From positions 62,001 to 126,000 of the forward strand of contig NZ_PYAS01000016.1 in NCBI RefSeq assembly GCF_003014695.1: 64,000 nucleotides of DNA. The letters run 5' to 3'. A model generated the notes under the pieces. It ran no database searches, was not told the DNA's origin, and was given only the letters and a program-made list of their open reading frames with translations. Positions 52,337-61,027 of this stretch are shown here, piece after piece. Numbering within the stretch: position 1 is the first letter of the stretch; the number at the start of each line of letters is the position of its first letter. Source of the DNA: Dyadobacter jiangsuensis (GTDB lineage Bacteria; Bacteroidota; Bacteroidia; Cytophagales; Spirosomataceae). Position numbers and translations under genes: made by a program.

Positions 52337-53578
52337 TTACCAGTTATGGATAGCGCCATCCGGACTTTTCAGGATCGGATGCGGGAATTTGGTTTTCTCT
52401 TTGACCTCCATGATGAAGGTCGCTTTTTTAGGATCAAATTTTACCCCCAGTCCGGGCGCATCGTTGAGATATAGCTTACCGTTTTTGAAATTGATAAAAT
52501 CCTCGTTGAAGTAAGGCGGCCGCTCCGGTTCGCCTCCGCCGAGCTCCATCAGCGCCCGTGCCGGACTGCTCGAACCCAATACGTGCACCAATGTGGCCGT
52601 CGCCAGCGGGCCTGTAAAATGCGGTATCATACCCACATAATGCGTTTCGCACATCGACGCCAGTTTCTTGAATTCGCTGATCCCGCCGGTGTTCGGCAAT
52701 GTGAACCGGGTGTAATCGATCCAGCGGTTCTCGATAAACTCGTTGCAATCCCAGCGATCGCCGAACTGCTCGCCTACGGCAATAGGCACCTTGGTCATCG
52801 AACGTACGGTTTTGTACACCGACGGGTTCTCCGAGCGGATAATATCCTCCACGAAATACGGTTCGAGCGATTCGAGCGCGGTACAGATCTTCAAACCGTC
52901 GGTCATATCGAAACGGGTATGCAGGTCGATGGCCCACTTACCCCCGCCGCCCACGGCTTCGTCGATTCTTTTGCAGAACTCGATCGTCTTTTTCACATTT
53001 TCGTAAAAGTCAAAAGGCTGATCGCCATTACCACCCGTCGGTCCGATACGGTACGCGCGCAGCCCGGCTTCAATGCAATCCCTGGCCCGTTCCTCTTCGG
53101 TTTTGGCTTTTGAGGCGCGGAAACCGGTGGCATAGCATTCCACGTAATCGCGGGTGGCACCGCCCAGGAGCTCGTACACCGGCACATTCAGGGCCTTGCC
53201 TTTAATGTCCCAAAGCGCCATTTCCAATGCACCCAATGCGTGCAGCTTCTCGCGCCCCGGCGGGTAAAACATCCCGCGGTACACGTTCTGCCAGATGTGT
53301 TCGATGCGGAACGGGTCCTCTCCGATCATCATCTGCGCGCATTGTTCAATCATATCCTTCGAGCCGCCCTCGCCAATGCCGATAATGCCGCCGTCGGTTT
53401 CGATCTCAACAATCCCGCGGGCCTGGTTGAACAGTGGTTTGTTGTACCCCGGCGCGGCGTAGTACCGTATTTTGGTAATCTTCATTTTGGAAGCGGCCTC
53501 GGCCTTCGCGAACGGAAAGCCCGCCGCAACGGCGGTAGTACCCAGGAAGGCGGTTTTTATAAAATTTCTTCTTCTCAT
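52337..53578 (-). CDS. Enolase-superfamily acid-sugar dehydratase, exported (subgroup unknown)
   Basis: A 413-residue mandelate-racemase/muconate-lactonizing-type enzyme. The N-terminus RRRNFIKTAFLGTTAVAAGF is Tat-like. Family blocks are MALWDIKGKALNVPVYELLGG, AIDLHTRFDMTD (Asp and His), YFVEDIIRSEN (Glu-Asp), VAVGEQFGDRW in the form AVGEQFGD, LPNTGGISEF and PHFTGPLA with the likely catalytic His. The loop pattern differs from DgoD and from the ManD group, so the acid sugar is unknown. It is 4 bp before the DgoD-like gene and clearly co-transcribed. A 10-bp repeat array begins 14 bp upstream of its ATG, and a perfect LacI-type palindrome lies about 270 bp upstream. Confidence 0.88.
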   Translation of the reverse strand: MRRRNFIKTAFLGTTAVAAGFPFAKAEAASKMKITKIRYYAAPGYNKPLFNQARGIVEIETDGGIIGIGEGGSKDMIEQCAQMMIGEDPFRIEHIWQNVYRGMFYPPGREKLHALGALEMALWDIKGKALNVPVYELLGGATRDYVECYATGFRASKAKTEEERARDCIEAGLRAYRIGPTGGNGDQPFDFYENVKKTIEFCKRIDEAVGGGGKWAIDLHTRFDMTDGLKICTALESLEPYFVEDIIRSENPSVYKTVRSMTKVPIAVGEQFGDRWDCNEFIENRWIDYTRFTLPNTGGISEFKKLASMCETHYVGMIPHFTGPLATATLVHVLGSSSPARALMELGGGEPERPPYFNEDFINFKNGKLYLNDAPGLGVKFDPKKATFIMEVKEKTKFPHPILKSPDGAIHNW

Positions 53579-53592
53579 AAATGTTTCGTTTG

Positions 53593-53822
53593 GTCTGATA
53601 TTGTCAGGTGTAGTCAGGAATAGTCAGGTGTGGTCAAGAGTTGTCAGGTGTAGTCAGGTGTAGTCAGGTGTAGTCAAGAGTTGTCAGGGAATAGTCAGGT
53701 ATGGTCATATGCGGTCATTTGTTGTAAACTTCCTACTCAGAATCGGTTGTCCGTCTCCTAACAATACTTGACAATACCTGACAATACCTGACAATGCTTG
53801 ACAATACCTGACCACCCCTGAT
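53593..53822. repeat. Inverted array of 10-bp repeats (locus 3, longest)
   Basis: The left arm starts with a GTCT unit at 53593 and GTCA units at 53603, 53613, 53623, 53633, 53643, 53653, 53663, 53673, 53683, 53694, 53704 and 53714. The right arm has TGAC units at 53769, 53779, 53789, 53799, 53809 and a degenerate one at 53819. The left consensus is GTCAGGTGTA, the right TGACAATACC. Nearly all steps are exactly 10 bp. The left arm abuts the ATG of the leftward dehydratase gene. Confidence 0.9.
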
Positions 53823-53844
53823 TACTTTTATAACCGCCTGTTCA

Positions 53845-53856
53845 TTAAACGTTTAA
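53845..53856. promoter_or_regulatory. Perfect CG-centred palindrome, candidate LacI-family operator
   Basis: TTAAACGTTTAA is a perfect 12-bp palindrome with CG at its centre, the usual LacI-family operator design. It lies 29 bp downstream of the lacI-type stop and in the promoter region of the leftward dehydratase pair, so it is a good candidate site for that regulator. Confidence 0.5.
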
Positions 53857-53885
53857 GCAATTCGAGCCAAAAAAAGCTCCCCGGA

Positions 53886-54920
53886 TCAGCCGGTAAGAGC
53901 CGGTTTGGCCTTCGAGGATTCACGGGCGATCAGTTTGGCTTCCATCAATATCTGCTTCATACTCTCCTCAGGGTTTTTCAGTTTGGTTAATAAAAACTCA
54001 ACCGCCGTTTTGCCCAGCATTTCCAAGGGCTGCTGCACGTAGGTGATCGGGCAATAATACAGGTCGAAAACTTCTGCCTGGCCGTAGCTGACGATCGCCA
54101 GATCGGATGGCACTTTGAGGCGCAGCTCATTAATGTACTTTAATGCATTGATAGCCAAACCATAAGTCGCGAAAATCATGGCATCCACGCGCTGTTCGGA
54201 TGCCAGTATTTCGTCGATGGCCGTGCGTACCTCGCTATCCATCGTTTCGAAATGCACCTCTTTCAGCCAGGAATCGTGGAACTCGATGTGGTTGTCACGC
54301 AACGCGTGCTTGTAACCCCGCACCCGCTCCTCCATATGGTACATATTCGATTTGTAGGCCATGATCCCGATCTTCGAATAGCCGCTTTGAATAAGATGAA
54401 CACCGGCGTCGTAAGAGGCTTTGTAGTTGTTAGTGGCCACAAAATCTGTCTGTATTTCGGGAAAATGGCGGTCCAGCAATACAAATGGGATATTCCGCTC
54501 TTTGAGATAATGCACCTGGTTTTCGGAACCTTCGCAGGAAACGATAATGAAGCCGTCGACCTGCCGGTTGATCAGCACATTGAGCAGATCCCACGATTTC
54601 TCGGCGTGCTCGTCGCAGCTCCCGATGATGACCGTGTAGCCATTCTTTTTCGCTTCATCTTCCACCACCCGCGCGATATTGGCGAAAAACGGGTTGGAAA
54701 TGTCGGCGATGATCAGCCCGATGGTGTAGGTCTTACCGCTTCGGAGGCTTTTGGCCAGGTGGTTGGGCTGATAGTTCAATTCCTTGGCTATCTGCCTGAT
54801 TTTCTGCGCAATGACCTCCCCCACCCTGGTTTCCTTTTCCTTACCATTGAGGACGTACGAAACCAGAGCCGTGGAGACCCCCGCTTGCTGTGCAATATCT
54901 TTGAGCGATGCTTTTTTCAT
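53886..54920 (-). CDS. LacI-family transcriptional regulator
   Basis: A 344-residue LacI/GalR regulator. The DNA-binding headpiece is at residues 4-55 (ASLKDIAQQAGVSTALVSYVLNG, then the hinge YQPNHLAKSLRSGKT). The periplasmic-binding-protein-like sensor core follows: IGLIIADISNPFFANIARV, VDGFIIVSCEGS, FVLLDRHFPE, GYSKIGIMAY and VRGYKHALRDN. It probably binds an acid sugar or its breakdown product and controls the flanking dehydratase and SusCD genes. Its ATG overlaps the stop of the ManD-like gene by 4 bp, so regulator and enzyme are translationally coupled. Perfect CG-centred palindromes at 53845 and 61472 are likely operators. Confidence 0.93.
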   Translation of the reverse strand: MKKASLKDIAQQAGVSTALVSYVLNGKEKETRVGEVIAQKIRQIAKELNYQPNHLAKSLRSGKTYTIGLIIADISNPFFANIARVVEDEAKKNGYTVIIGSCDEHAEKSWDLLNVLINRQVDGFIIVSCEGSENQVHYLKERNIPFVLLDRHFPEIQTDFVATNNYKASYDAGVHLIQSGYSKIGIMAYKSNMYHMEERVRGYKHALRDNHIEFHDSWLKEVHFETMDSEVRTAIDEILASEQRVDAMIFATYGLAINALKYINELRLKVPSDLAIVSYGQAEVFDLYYCPITYVQQPLEMLGKTAVEFLLTKLKNPEESMKQILMEAKLIARESSKAKPALTG

Positions 54921-56311
54921 GGACGTATAAGCGTACCGTCGAATTTTCTTACTTGCCAGTTCGATTTTGTACTGATGGGGAACTTGGCCGCGACCTTTTC
55001 ATCGATGTCCACCCCAATGCCCGGCACTTCGTTCACCGACATATAACCGTTCTTCATCGTCGGGCAGCCGGAGAATACTTCCAATGTTTTGTCATTGAAC
55101 TGGACCGCCTCCTGGATACCGAAGTTCCACACAGCCAGGTCGATATGGGCATGGGCCGAATGCCCTACCGGCGACACATCGCCAGGGCCATGCCAGGCTG
55201 TTTTGACATTGAACCATTCCCCGAGCCTCGCCACTTTCATGGCCGGCGTAACCCCGCCGATCTGCGACACGTGAATGCGGATGTAGTCGAACCACTGGTT
55301 GGCCATCGGTTCCAGAAACTCGTTGATATTATTGAACAGCTCGCCCATAGCCAGCGGCACCGTGGTACTCTGGCGAAGCAGTTTAAACCATTTCATGTTT
55401 TCGGGTGAAAACGGGTCTTCAATAAAGAATGGGCGGAATTCTTCAAGTTTTTTGATCATATTGATCGCATTCATCGGCTGCACACGTTCGTGGATATCAT
55501 GCAGGAGCTCCACTTCCTCCCCGCATTGCTTGCGCACGGTTTCGAACAGAATCGGGATCGCTTTCAGGTAGGCATTTTCGTTCATATAGTTGTCCGTAGC
55601 GCCCCCAAAGCCTGCCTCCTTGAAATCCGGCTTCTTGGTAGTGCTGCCTACGGCCCCGTAACCACCCTGCTGAATACGAATGTAGCGGTAACCCTGCTCC
55701 TGGATCTTCTTCACGCTCTCCACCGTTTCCTCGGGTGTGCGGCCGTTCGCATGCGTGTAACACGGCACGGCGAAACGCACTTTACCGCCCAGCAGCTGGT
55801 ACAACGGCATTCCGGCACGTTTGCCTTTGATATCCCAAAGCGCCTGATCCAGCCCGCTCAGCGCATTGTTCAGCACCGGACCGTTGCGCCAGTAAGAACT
55901 CACATAGGCGGCATGCCACATGTCTTCGATATTGTCGACGTCCCTTCCGACGCAAAATTCATTGAGATAGGTATTGATCGCCACCAGCACCACTTCGGCG
56001 CGCTGTGTGAACGTGGCACACCCAAGCCCGTACAGTCCCGGTTCGGAGGTTTCGACCTTCACGACAATGAGGTTGGAGCCCTGCGGCGCCGTGGCAATCG
56101 CGCGAACGCTTTTGATCGTCAGCGATTTCAAGCCTTTGGCGTACTGAGGCGTTTCGCGGTCGGCGGTCCGACGCTCGGCGGTCCGATGGTCGACGGTCCG
56201 ACGGTCGGCGCGCGCATTCGGAATGCCTCCAAACAAGCCCAGTATTCCCGCGGACCCGCTCAGCCCCAATGCTCTCATCGTGTCTCGACGACTCATTCCG
56301 TTCTCTTTCAT
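54917..56311 (-). CDS. ManD/RspA-like enolase-superfamily dehydratase, exported
   Basis: A 464-residue member of the mannonate-dehydratase-like (ManD/RspA) branch. Tat-like start SRRDTMRALGLSGSAGILG. Family blocks: LWDIKGKRAGMPLYQLLGG, ELLHDIHERVQP, FFIEDPFSPEN, LAMGELFNN, HVSQIGGVTPAMK, TAWHGPGDVSPVGHSAHAH and a KFDGTLIRP end. It should dehydrate D-mannonate or D-gluconate, or may be low in activity, as the RspA subgroup is. The linker after the signal (about residues 35-58) is a 5-residue repeat (ADRRT, VDHRT, AERRT, ADRET) made by 15-bp units of the GTC repeat found elsewhere between genes. The first ATG (56311) is kept, although one 15 bp in (56296) is equally good. Confidence 0.88.
   Translation of the reverse strand: MKENGMSRRDTMRALGLSGSAGILGLFGGIPNARADRRTVDHRTAERRTADRETPQYAKGLKSLTIKSVRAIATAPQGSNLIVVKVETSEPGLYGLGCATFTQRAEVVLVAINTYLNEFCVGRDVDNIEDMWHAAYVSSYWRNGPVLNNALSGLDQALWDIKGKRAGMPLYQLLGGKVRFAVPCYTHANGRTPEETVESVKKIQEQGYRYIRIQQGGYGAVGSTTKKPDFKEAGFGGATDNYMNENAYLKAIPILFETVRKQCGEEVELLHDIHERVQPMNAINMIKKLEEFRPFFIEDPFSPENMKWFKLLRQSTTVPLAMGELFNNINEFLEPMANQWFDYIRIHVSQIGGVTPAMKVARLGEWFNVKTAWHGPGDVSPVGHSAHAHIDLAVWNFGIQEAVQFNDKTLEVFSGCPTMKNGYMSVNEVPGIGVDIDEKVAAKFPISTKSNWQVRKFDGTLIRP
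56159..56210 (-). repeat. GTC repeat inside a coding sequence, 15-bp period
   Basis: GTC-type units begin at 56159, 56166, 56174 (CTC), 56181, 56189, 56196 and 56204, giving steps of 7, 8, 7, 8, 7 and 8. The 15-bp sum keeps frame and encodes the 5-residue repeat of the ManD-like protein linker. The intergenic copies have a strict 7-bp period. Confidence 0.8.
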
Positions 56312-56339
56312 TTGTATCAGGTTAAAGGTTTAAGAATAG

Positions 56340-57881
56340 TCACTTTTTGTCCCACCACATCCTTGTATTGAGGTCGTTAGGGCCCTGGCGCGCGTTGGCG
56401 TCATTTACATTCTGCAAGTTCACGACGATCTCGCTGTCGGGATAAGGCATCCGGCGGATGAAGTCTTCCTTGATTTCCGACCCGGGATAAGGGTTCTTCT
56501 TCAACGTCGGGAAGCCGCTTCTACGGAAATTGGCCCAGGATTCGTTGCCGTCCAGGAACGTAGCCACCCAATACTGGGTATTGATTTGCTCCAAAGCCTT
56601 GGCCGCATCGAGCGGGTGCGCTTTCAGGTAGGCAAGAATCGCATCTTCCTTGATGGTCGCGCTGGGGTCGTAAAGTGCCATTTGTTCCAGATTCGCCCGG
56701 ATACCTTTGGCATAATAATCGGCTGCTTCGCCCGTCACCCAGCCGCGCACGGCCGCCTCCGCGAGCAGGAGCTGCACTTGTGCGTAGGTAATGTGAAATT
56801 CCGGTGCATCGAGCTTCAATACGGTGGTCAGGTTGATTTGTGTAAAATCCCACAAGCTCACCACCCCATTTTCGGCCAGTACACTATTGATGGTCACATC
56901 GTTATACCCCATCGGCATTCCTTTCTGCACCTTTGGATCTGACGAGGCACGCTCCGGTGTTTGCTCCGGGCCGCCCTTCGCGCCTACGTACCGCACCGCG
57001 AACACGGGCAAGCGGGGATCGTTGTTTTCTTTAAGATAATTCACAAATGGCGCGGCGAGGTAGAAATTGGTCTTTTCCCGTGCCGCCAGGTGATTGGCAA
57101 TAAAGTTGTTGTAAAGCGACGTGTGGCGAATGATCGAGTTATCGGTATTGTTCTCAAAAAGCCCGCCTGCGACTGCTTTGGTCACGTAGGCTTTGGCTGT
57201 CGTCGGATCTACTTTGGAGAGGCGCATTCCAGCTCGCAGCATGAGCGAATAGCCCAGCTTTTTCCAGCGGGCCACATTGCCGCCGTAAAGAATATCGGTC
57301 GTTACAGCTGGCTGCGAGGCATCGAGCGCACCGGAGGCCTCTTCCAATTCTTTGAGAATATCCTTGTAAATGGCTTCCTGCGGATCATATTTCGGACGGA
57401 TTTCCTCGCTGATATAACCTTTCCCGGCATCGAAATACGGAATGTCGCCGTAGGTGTCGGTCAGGATCATGAATGCGTAGGCCTTCCAGATGCGGGCAGC
57501 GTGGTAGATATTTGCATTCAGCGGATCGCCCTTCGTTTGCTCGGTCACGGCCACCAGCTGCTTGATCACATTCCGGTAAAAATTAACCCAAACCAGCGGC
57601 GAGTTGGAGTTATTGAGCTGGTTGTAATTCCCTCCCGACAACGAGCTTCCATAAGGTGTAATCACCTGCTGCACAATGCCGAAGTTGTAACATAGCATAC
57701 CCAGCGTCGAAACGCCGTCGAGGTAAGTCGTAGCGATGATGGCCTTGTTCAGGATCAGGGACGGCGCCAGCGAGGTCGGATCGACTTTGTTGGTGTTGAT
57801 CTCGTCAAATCCATCGTCGCAACCGGTTATGAACGTCAGCGACAGGGCGAGCGCCAGCATATATTTGAATGTAGCTTTCAT
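56340..57881 (-). CDS. SusD-like outer membrane lipoprotein (SusD_2 type)
   Basis: A 513-residue SusD relative. The signal ends in LTFITGCDDGFDEINTNK, which gives a lipidated Cys near residue 21 and the INTNK/N-P motif typical of the SusD-like-2 branch (also called SusD/RagB superfamily with VDPTSLAPSLILNKAI). Further blocks are WKAYAFMILTDTYGDIPYF, WKKLGYSLMLRAGMRLSKVD, ITYAQVQLLLAEAAVRGW and ESWANFRRSGFPTL. It pairs with the SusC encoded 11 bp upstream and would bind its ligand on the surface. The next gene downstream is the ManD-like dehydratase 28 bp away, so uptake and acid-sugar processing are likely co-transcribed. Confidence 0.92.
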   Translation of the reverse strand: MKATFKYMLALALSLTFITGCDDGFDEINTNKVDPTSLAPSLILNKAIIATTYLDGVSTLGMLCYNFGIVQQVITPYGSSLSGGNYNQLNNSNSPLVWVNFYRNVIKQLVAVTEQTKGDPLNANIYHAARIWKAYAFMILTDTYGDIPYFDAGKGYISEEIRPKYDPQEAIYKDILKELEEASGALDASQPAVTTDILYGGNVARWKKLGYSLMLRAGMRLSKVDPTTAKAYVTKAVAGGLFENNTDNSIIRHTSLYNNFIANHLAAREKTNFYLAAPFVNYLKENNDPRLPVFAVRYVGAKGGPEQTPERASSDPKVQKGMPMGYNDVTINSVLAENGVVSLWDFTQINLTTVLKLDAPEFHITYAQVQLLLAEAAVRGWVTGEAADYYAKGIRANLEQMALYDPSATIKEDAILAYLKAHPLDAAKALEQINTQYWVATFLDGNESWANFRRSGFPTLKKNPYPGSEIKEDFIRRMPYPDSEIVVNLQNVNDANARQGPNDLNTRMWWDKK

Positions 57882-57892
57882 GGGTTCGGCGG

Positions 57893-60800
57893 TTAGAATT
57901 TTACATTGAGATTAAAACCAATGCTGCGGGTCGGCGGCAAACCTGGCCAAAAATCGAGGCCGGTAGCATTATCCGACGAGTTCAGCACTTCTTCCGGATC
58001 CATATTCTCCGTCCATTTCTTGATCACGAGCACATTGTTCGCGACAGCACTCAGGCGCAGGCCCTTCACAAACGACTTTTCAGGAAGCAGTTTGCCCAAG
58101 TCATATCCCAACGTGAGCTGGCGCAGTTTCCAGAAACCGGCGTTCTGCACAAAATCCTCGTTGATTCCCAGCGGGTTGATCGACTCGTAAAATGGCTGCA
58201 CGGCGGCCTTCGTCTGGTTCACCTCGCCGTCGGGGTTCACGCCGTTCCCGATCACATAACCTTCCGCGCGGCCCGGCAATGTGCGTTTCGACAGCCCGTG
58301 CCGCATGTAGTTGATGTTCCGCCCGGCGATCATTTTGTGGCCCAGTTTGAAATCTATCAGTGCCGAAAGCATTATGCCTTTGTAATTAAACGTATTGGTA
58401 ATACCACCAAAATACTTGGGCAATGCATTACCTACATTCATCAATGTATTGTTTCTCAAAGGCATACCGCTGTTTTTGTCGAACACCTGCCGGCCTTGCG
58501 CGTCGCGCAGGTACGTGAATGTGTAAAGCTGGCCGAGCGGCTTGCCGACCACCATATTGAGCGTCCGGCCCCCACCGCCACCGACGGTAATCACGGTATC
58601 TTTCTCCGCCAGGCCCAGTTTTAACACCTTGGAAGTGTTGTAGGACACATTGAAGCTCACATCCCAGGTAAAATCTTTGGTTTTCACCGGAGAACCCGTC
58701 AGCAACAGCTCAATACCCTTGTTCATACTCCGACCGACATTAATCAGCTGCGCAGTGTAGGAAGAAGCGTCGGAAATTTGCGCGGCAAGAATCTGATCGT
58801 CAGTGGTTTTGTGGTAGTACGTTAAATCAAAACCGAGCAGGTTGTTGAACAGCTTCATTTCCAGACCTGCCTCCGCCTCCTTAATGCGGAGCGGGCGCAG
58901 GTTTTTGTTTGGAACGACCGACGCATTGATACCGCCCACCGGCACAAGCTGGCCCGACGGATTCGGGAACGAGTTGTTATCCACGGCATAGTACAATGCA
59001 TTGGAGTACGGGTTCACGTTGTCGGAGCCCACCTGCGCGTAAGCCGCGCGGAACTTGCCGAATGAAATCCAGGCCGGCAGGTTCGGAAATGCCTGCGAGA
59101 ATATGAAGCTACCCGTTACCGACGGATAAAGGATGCTGCGATTCTGAGGGGCGAGGGTTGAAAACCAGTCGTTTCGCGCCGTTACGTTCAAGTAAATGAA
59201 CTCTTTCCAGGAAATGGTGGCAGCACCGTACAGCGAATTGATTTTTTTCTCCGAAAGGCTGTACAACGGGTTTTTGACGCGCCCGTTCATGACCGTATAC
59301 AGATTGGGCTGGATAAAATCCTGTACCGTAACGCTGTTGTAATCCATCCGTGCGTAGCGCTGGTTACCGCCAAGGGTTACGTCCAGGCCGATGTTGCCGA
59401 AATTATGGTTGCCGCCAAGAATAAAGTCGAAGTTGCGCTCGGTATTGCGGCGTACATCCTGTGTGAATGAGCCGTTTACATAACCCACCGGCGCTTTCGC
59501 GATGGGTGCATAGCCATTGGGAATGTTGTAATCCTGACTGCGCACGTAAAAATCCTGGGCACCGCGGAGTTGCAGGTAAAGCCAGTCGGTGAACTGGTAT
59601 TTCAAAGCCACATTACCGAACAGGCGGTCGCGGGAAATGTTCTCGAAATGGTGGCTGAGCGAATAGTAAGGATTATTTCGCACCAAAAACCGGGAAAACA
59701 CGAACTCATCACCGTTTGGTTTGGTCTGATTTTGCTTCAAAGCCTCGAAAGGCATGGAGTTGGCAAGGGTGAAAATGACTGTCGAAGTCGCGAAGTCCTG
59801 GGTGTCGATCTGCGGCGGATTCGTGTTCTTTTCTTTGGAATAATTGATATTACCAAAAGCGGTGAGGCGTTTTGAAATGTTCTGCGTGAACCCCAGGTTC
59901 ACCACTTTCCGGTTGAACTTGTTATTCTCGACAATACCCCGGTTATCACTGTTGGCCAGGGACAAACTGAAACCGCCGTTCGGACCATTGTTCGAAACAG
60001 TAATGGTGTTGGTCATGTTCGTTCCCGTGCGATAAAATTTCTTCACACGCCCCCGTACAGGCTCGTAAGGCCAGGTTTCGTTGTCGAACAGGATTTGAGT
60101 CATACCCGGCTCAAACTTCTCGCCGAAGCTCCACACACCCGAAGTCGGGTTCTCGGTAGTCGGTCGTTTTCCACCTTCTCCCTGGCCGTATTCGTATTGA
60201 AAATCCGTGAAATCCAGCGGCGTATCGGTTGTGAAATTGATATTATAATCGAGGCCGATGCCTTTTCCTGTGCCCCGGGTTTTGGTCGTAATCATCACTA
60301 CGCCGTCCTTGGCGCGCGAGCCGTAAAGCGCCGCCGCGGTGGCGCCTTTCAGCACCGTCATCGACTCGATATCGTCCGGGTTGATACTGGAAAGCCCGTC
60401 GCCGCCATCGGAACTGTTCGCAGCACGCGGGCCATAATCCCCCCCGCCGGCGAAGTTGGAATTATCGATCGGCACGCCGTTTACAACAATAAGCGGGTTA
60501 TTCTGCCCGCTGAACGACGATTGCCCGCGGATGCGGATCTTGGCCGTTCCTCCGGGGCCGGTCGATAATGAAGTAATATTCACACCTGCCATTTTACCCT
60601 GTAACGAGCTCATTACGTTGGGAGTACGATTGGTTGAAATCTGGTCTGCATTCACCGTCGCCGTGGCATAACCGAGCGTCTTCGCCTCCCGCTTGATACC
60701 CAGTGCGGTTACCACCACTTCCGTGAGATTCTTCGATTCCTGCACGAGCTGCACATCTATCGCAGACCGCGCACCGACTGCGATGGTTTGAGTTACATAA

Positions 60801-61027
60801 CCTATAAAAGAGAAAACAAGCGTCGCATTCGCGGGCGCATCCAGCGAATATTTGCCGTCGGCATCCGTAACGGTACCTTGTGAAGTGCCGCCGATCAGGA
60901 TATTCACGCCGGGCAAGGGTTCCTTATTCTCGCCGGTGACGGTGCCGGTAACCCGGCCTGCCTGGGCTAAAACCAGCCCGCTACACAGCGTCACAAGCAG
61001 CACGATAATCGTAAAACATTTCTTCAT
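57893..61027 (-). CDS. SusC/RagA-family TonB-linked outer membrane protein
   Basis: A 1044-residue SusC. The signal peptide begins KKCFTIIVLLVTLCSGLVLAQ, followed by the carboxypeptidase-regulatory-like domain (VTGTVTGENKEPLPGVNIL, ATLVFSFIGYVTQTI). The NLTEVVVTALGIKREAK linker is the variant seen in SusC proteins that pair with SusD-like-2 lipoproteins. The plug signature is TVLKGATAAALYGSRAKDGV, with Gly-Ala in place of Asp-Ala. The barrel ends with SIGFNLNVKF. The start is the ATG at 61027; an in-frame TTG at 61045 adds six residues only. SusD starts 11 bp downstream. A 664-bp region with CG-centred palindromes separates it from a divergent two-component system, which may control it. Confidence 0.94.
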   Translation of the reverse strand: MKKCFTIIVLLVTLCSGLVLAQAGRVTGTVTGENKEPLPGVNILIGGTSQGTVTDADGKYSLDAPANATLVFSFIGYVTQTIAVGARSAIDVQLVQESKNLTEVVVTALGIKREAKTLGYATATVNADQISTNRTPNVMSSLQGKMAGVNITSLSTGPGGTAKIRIRGQSSFSGQNNPLIVVNGVPIDNSNFAGGGDYGPRAANSSDGGDGLSSINPDDIESMTVLKGATAAALYGSRAKDGVVMITTKTRGTGKGIGLDYNINFTTDTPLDFTDFQYEYGQGEGGKRPTTENPTSGVWSFGEKFEPGMTQILFDNETWPYEPVRGRVKKFYRTGTNMTNTITVSNNGPNGGFSLSLANSDNRGIVENNKFNRKVVNLGFTQNISKRLTAFGNINYSKEKNTNPPQIDTQDFATSTVIFTLANSMPFEALKQNQTKPNGDEFVFSRFLVRNNPYYSLSHHFENISRDRLFGNVALKYQFTDWLYLQLRGAQDFYVRSQDYNIPNGYAPIAKAPVGYVNGSFTQDVRRNTERNFDFILGGNHNFGNIGLDVTLGGNQRYARMDYNSVTVQDFIQPNLYTVMNGRVKNPLYSLSEKKINSLYGAATISWKEFIYLNVTARNDWFSTLAPQNRSILYPSVTGSFIFSQAFPNLPAWISFGKFRAAYAQVGSDNVNPYSNALYYAVDNNSFPNPSGQLVPVGGINASVVPNKNLRPLRIKEAEAGLEMKLFNNLLGFDLTYYHKTTDDQILAAQISDASSYTAQLINVGRSMNKGIELLLTGSPVKTKDFTWDVSFNVSYNTSKVLKLGLAEKDTVITVGGGGGRTLNMVVGKPLGQLYTFTYLRDAQGRQVFDKNSGMPLRNNTLMNVGNALPKYFGGITNTFNYKGIMLSALIDFKLGHKMIAGRNINYMRHGLSKRTLPGRAEGYVIGNGVNPDGEVNQTKAAVQPFYESINPLGINEDFVQNAGFWKLRQLTLGYDLGKLLPEKSFVKGLRLSAVANNVLVIKKWTENMDPEEVLNSSDNATGLDFWPGLPPTRSIGFNLNVKF

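Noticed and set aside
53593-53822. CRISPR array
   Set aside because: The units are 10 bp with no unique spacers between them, the arms are inverted, and no cas gene is nearby.
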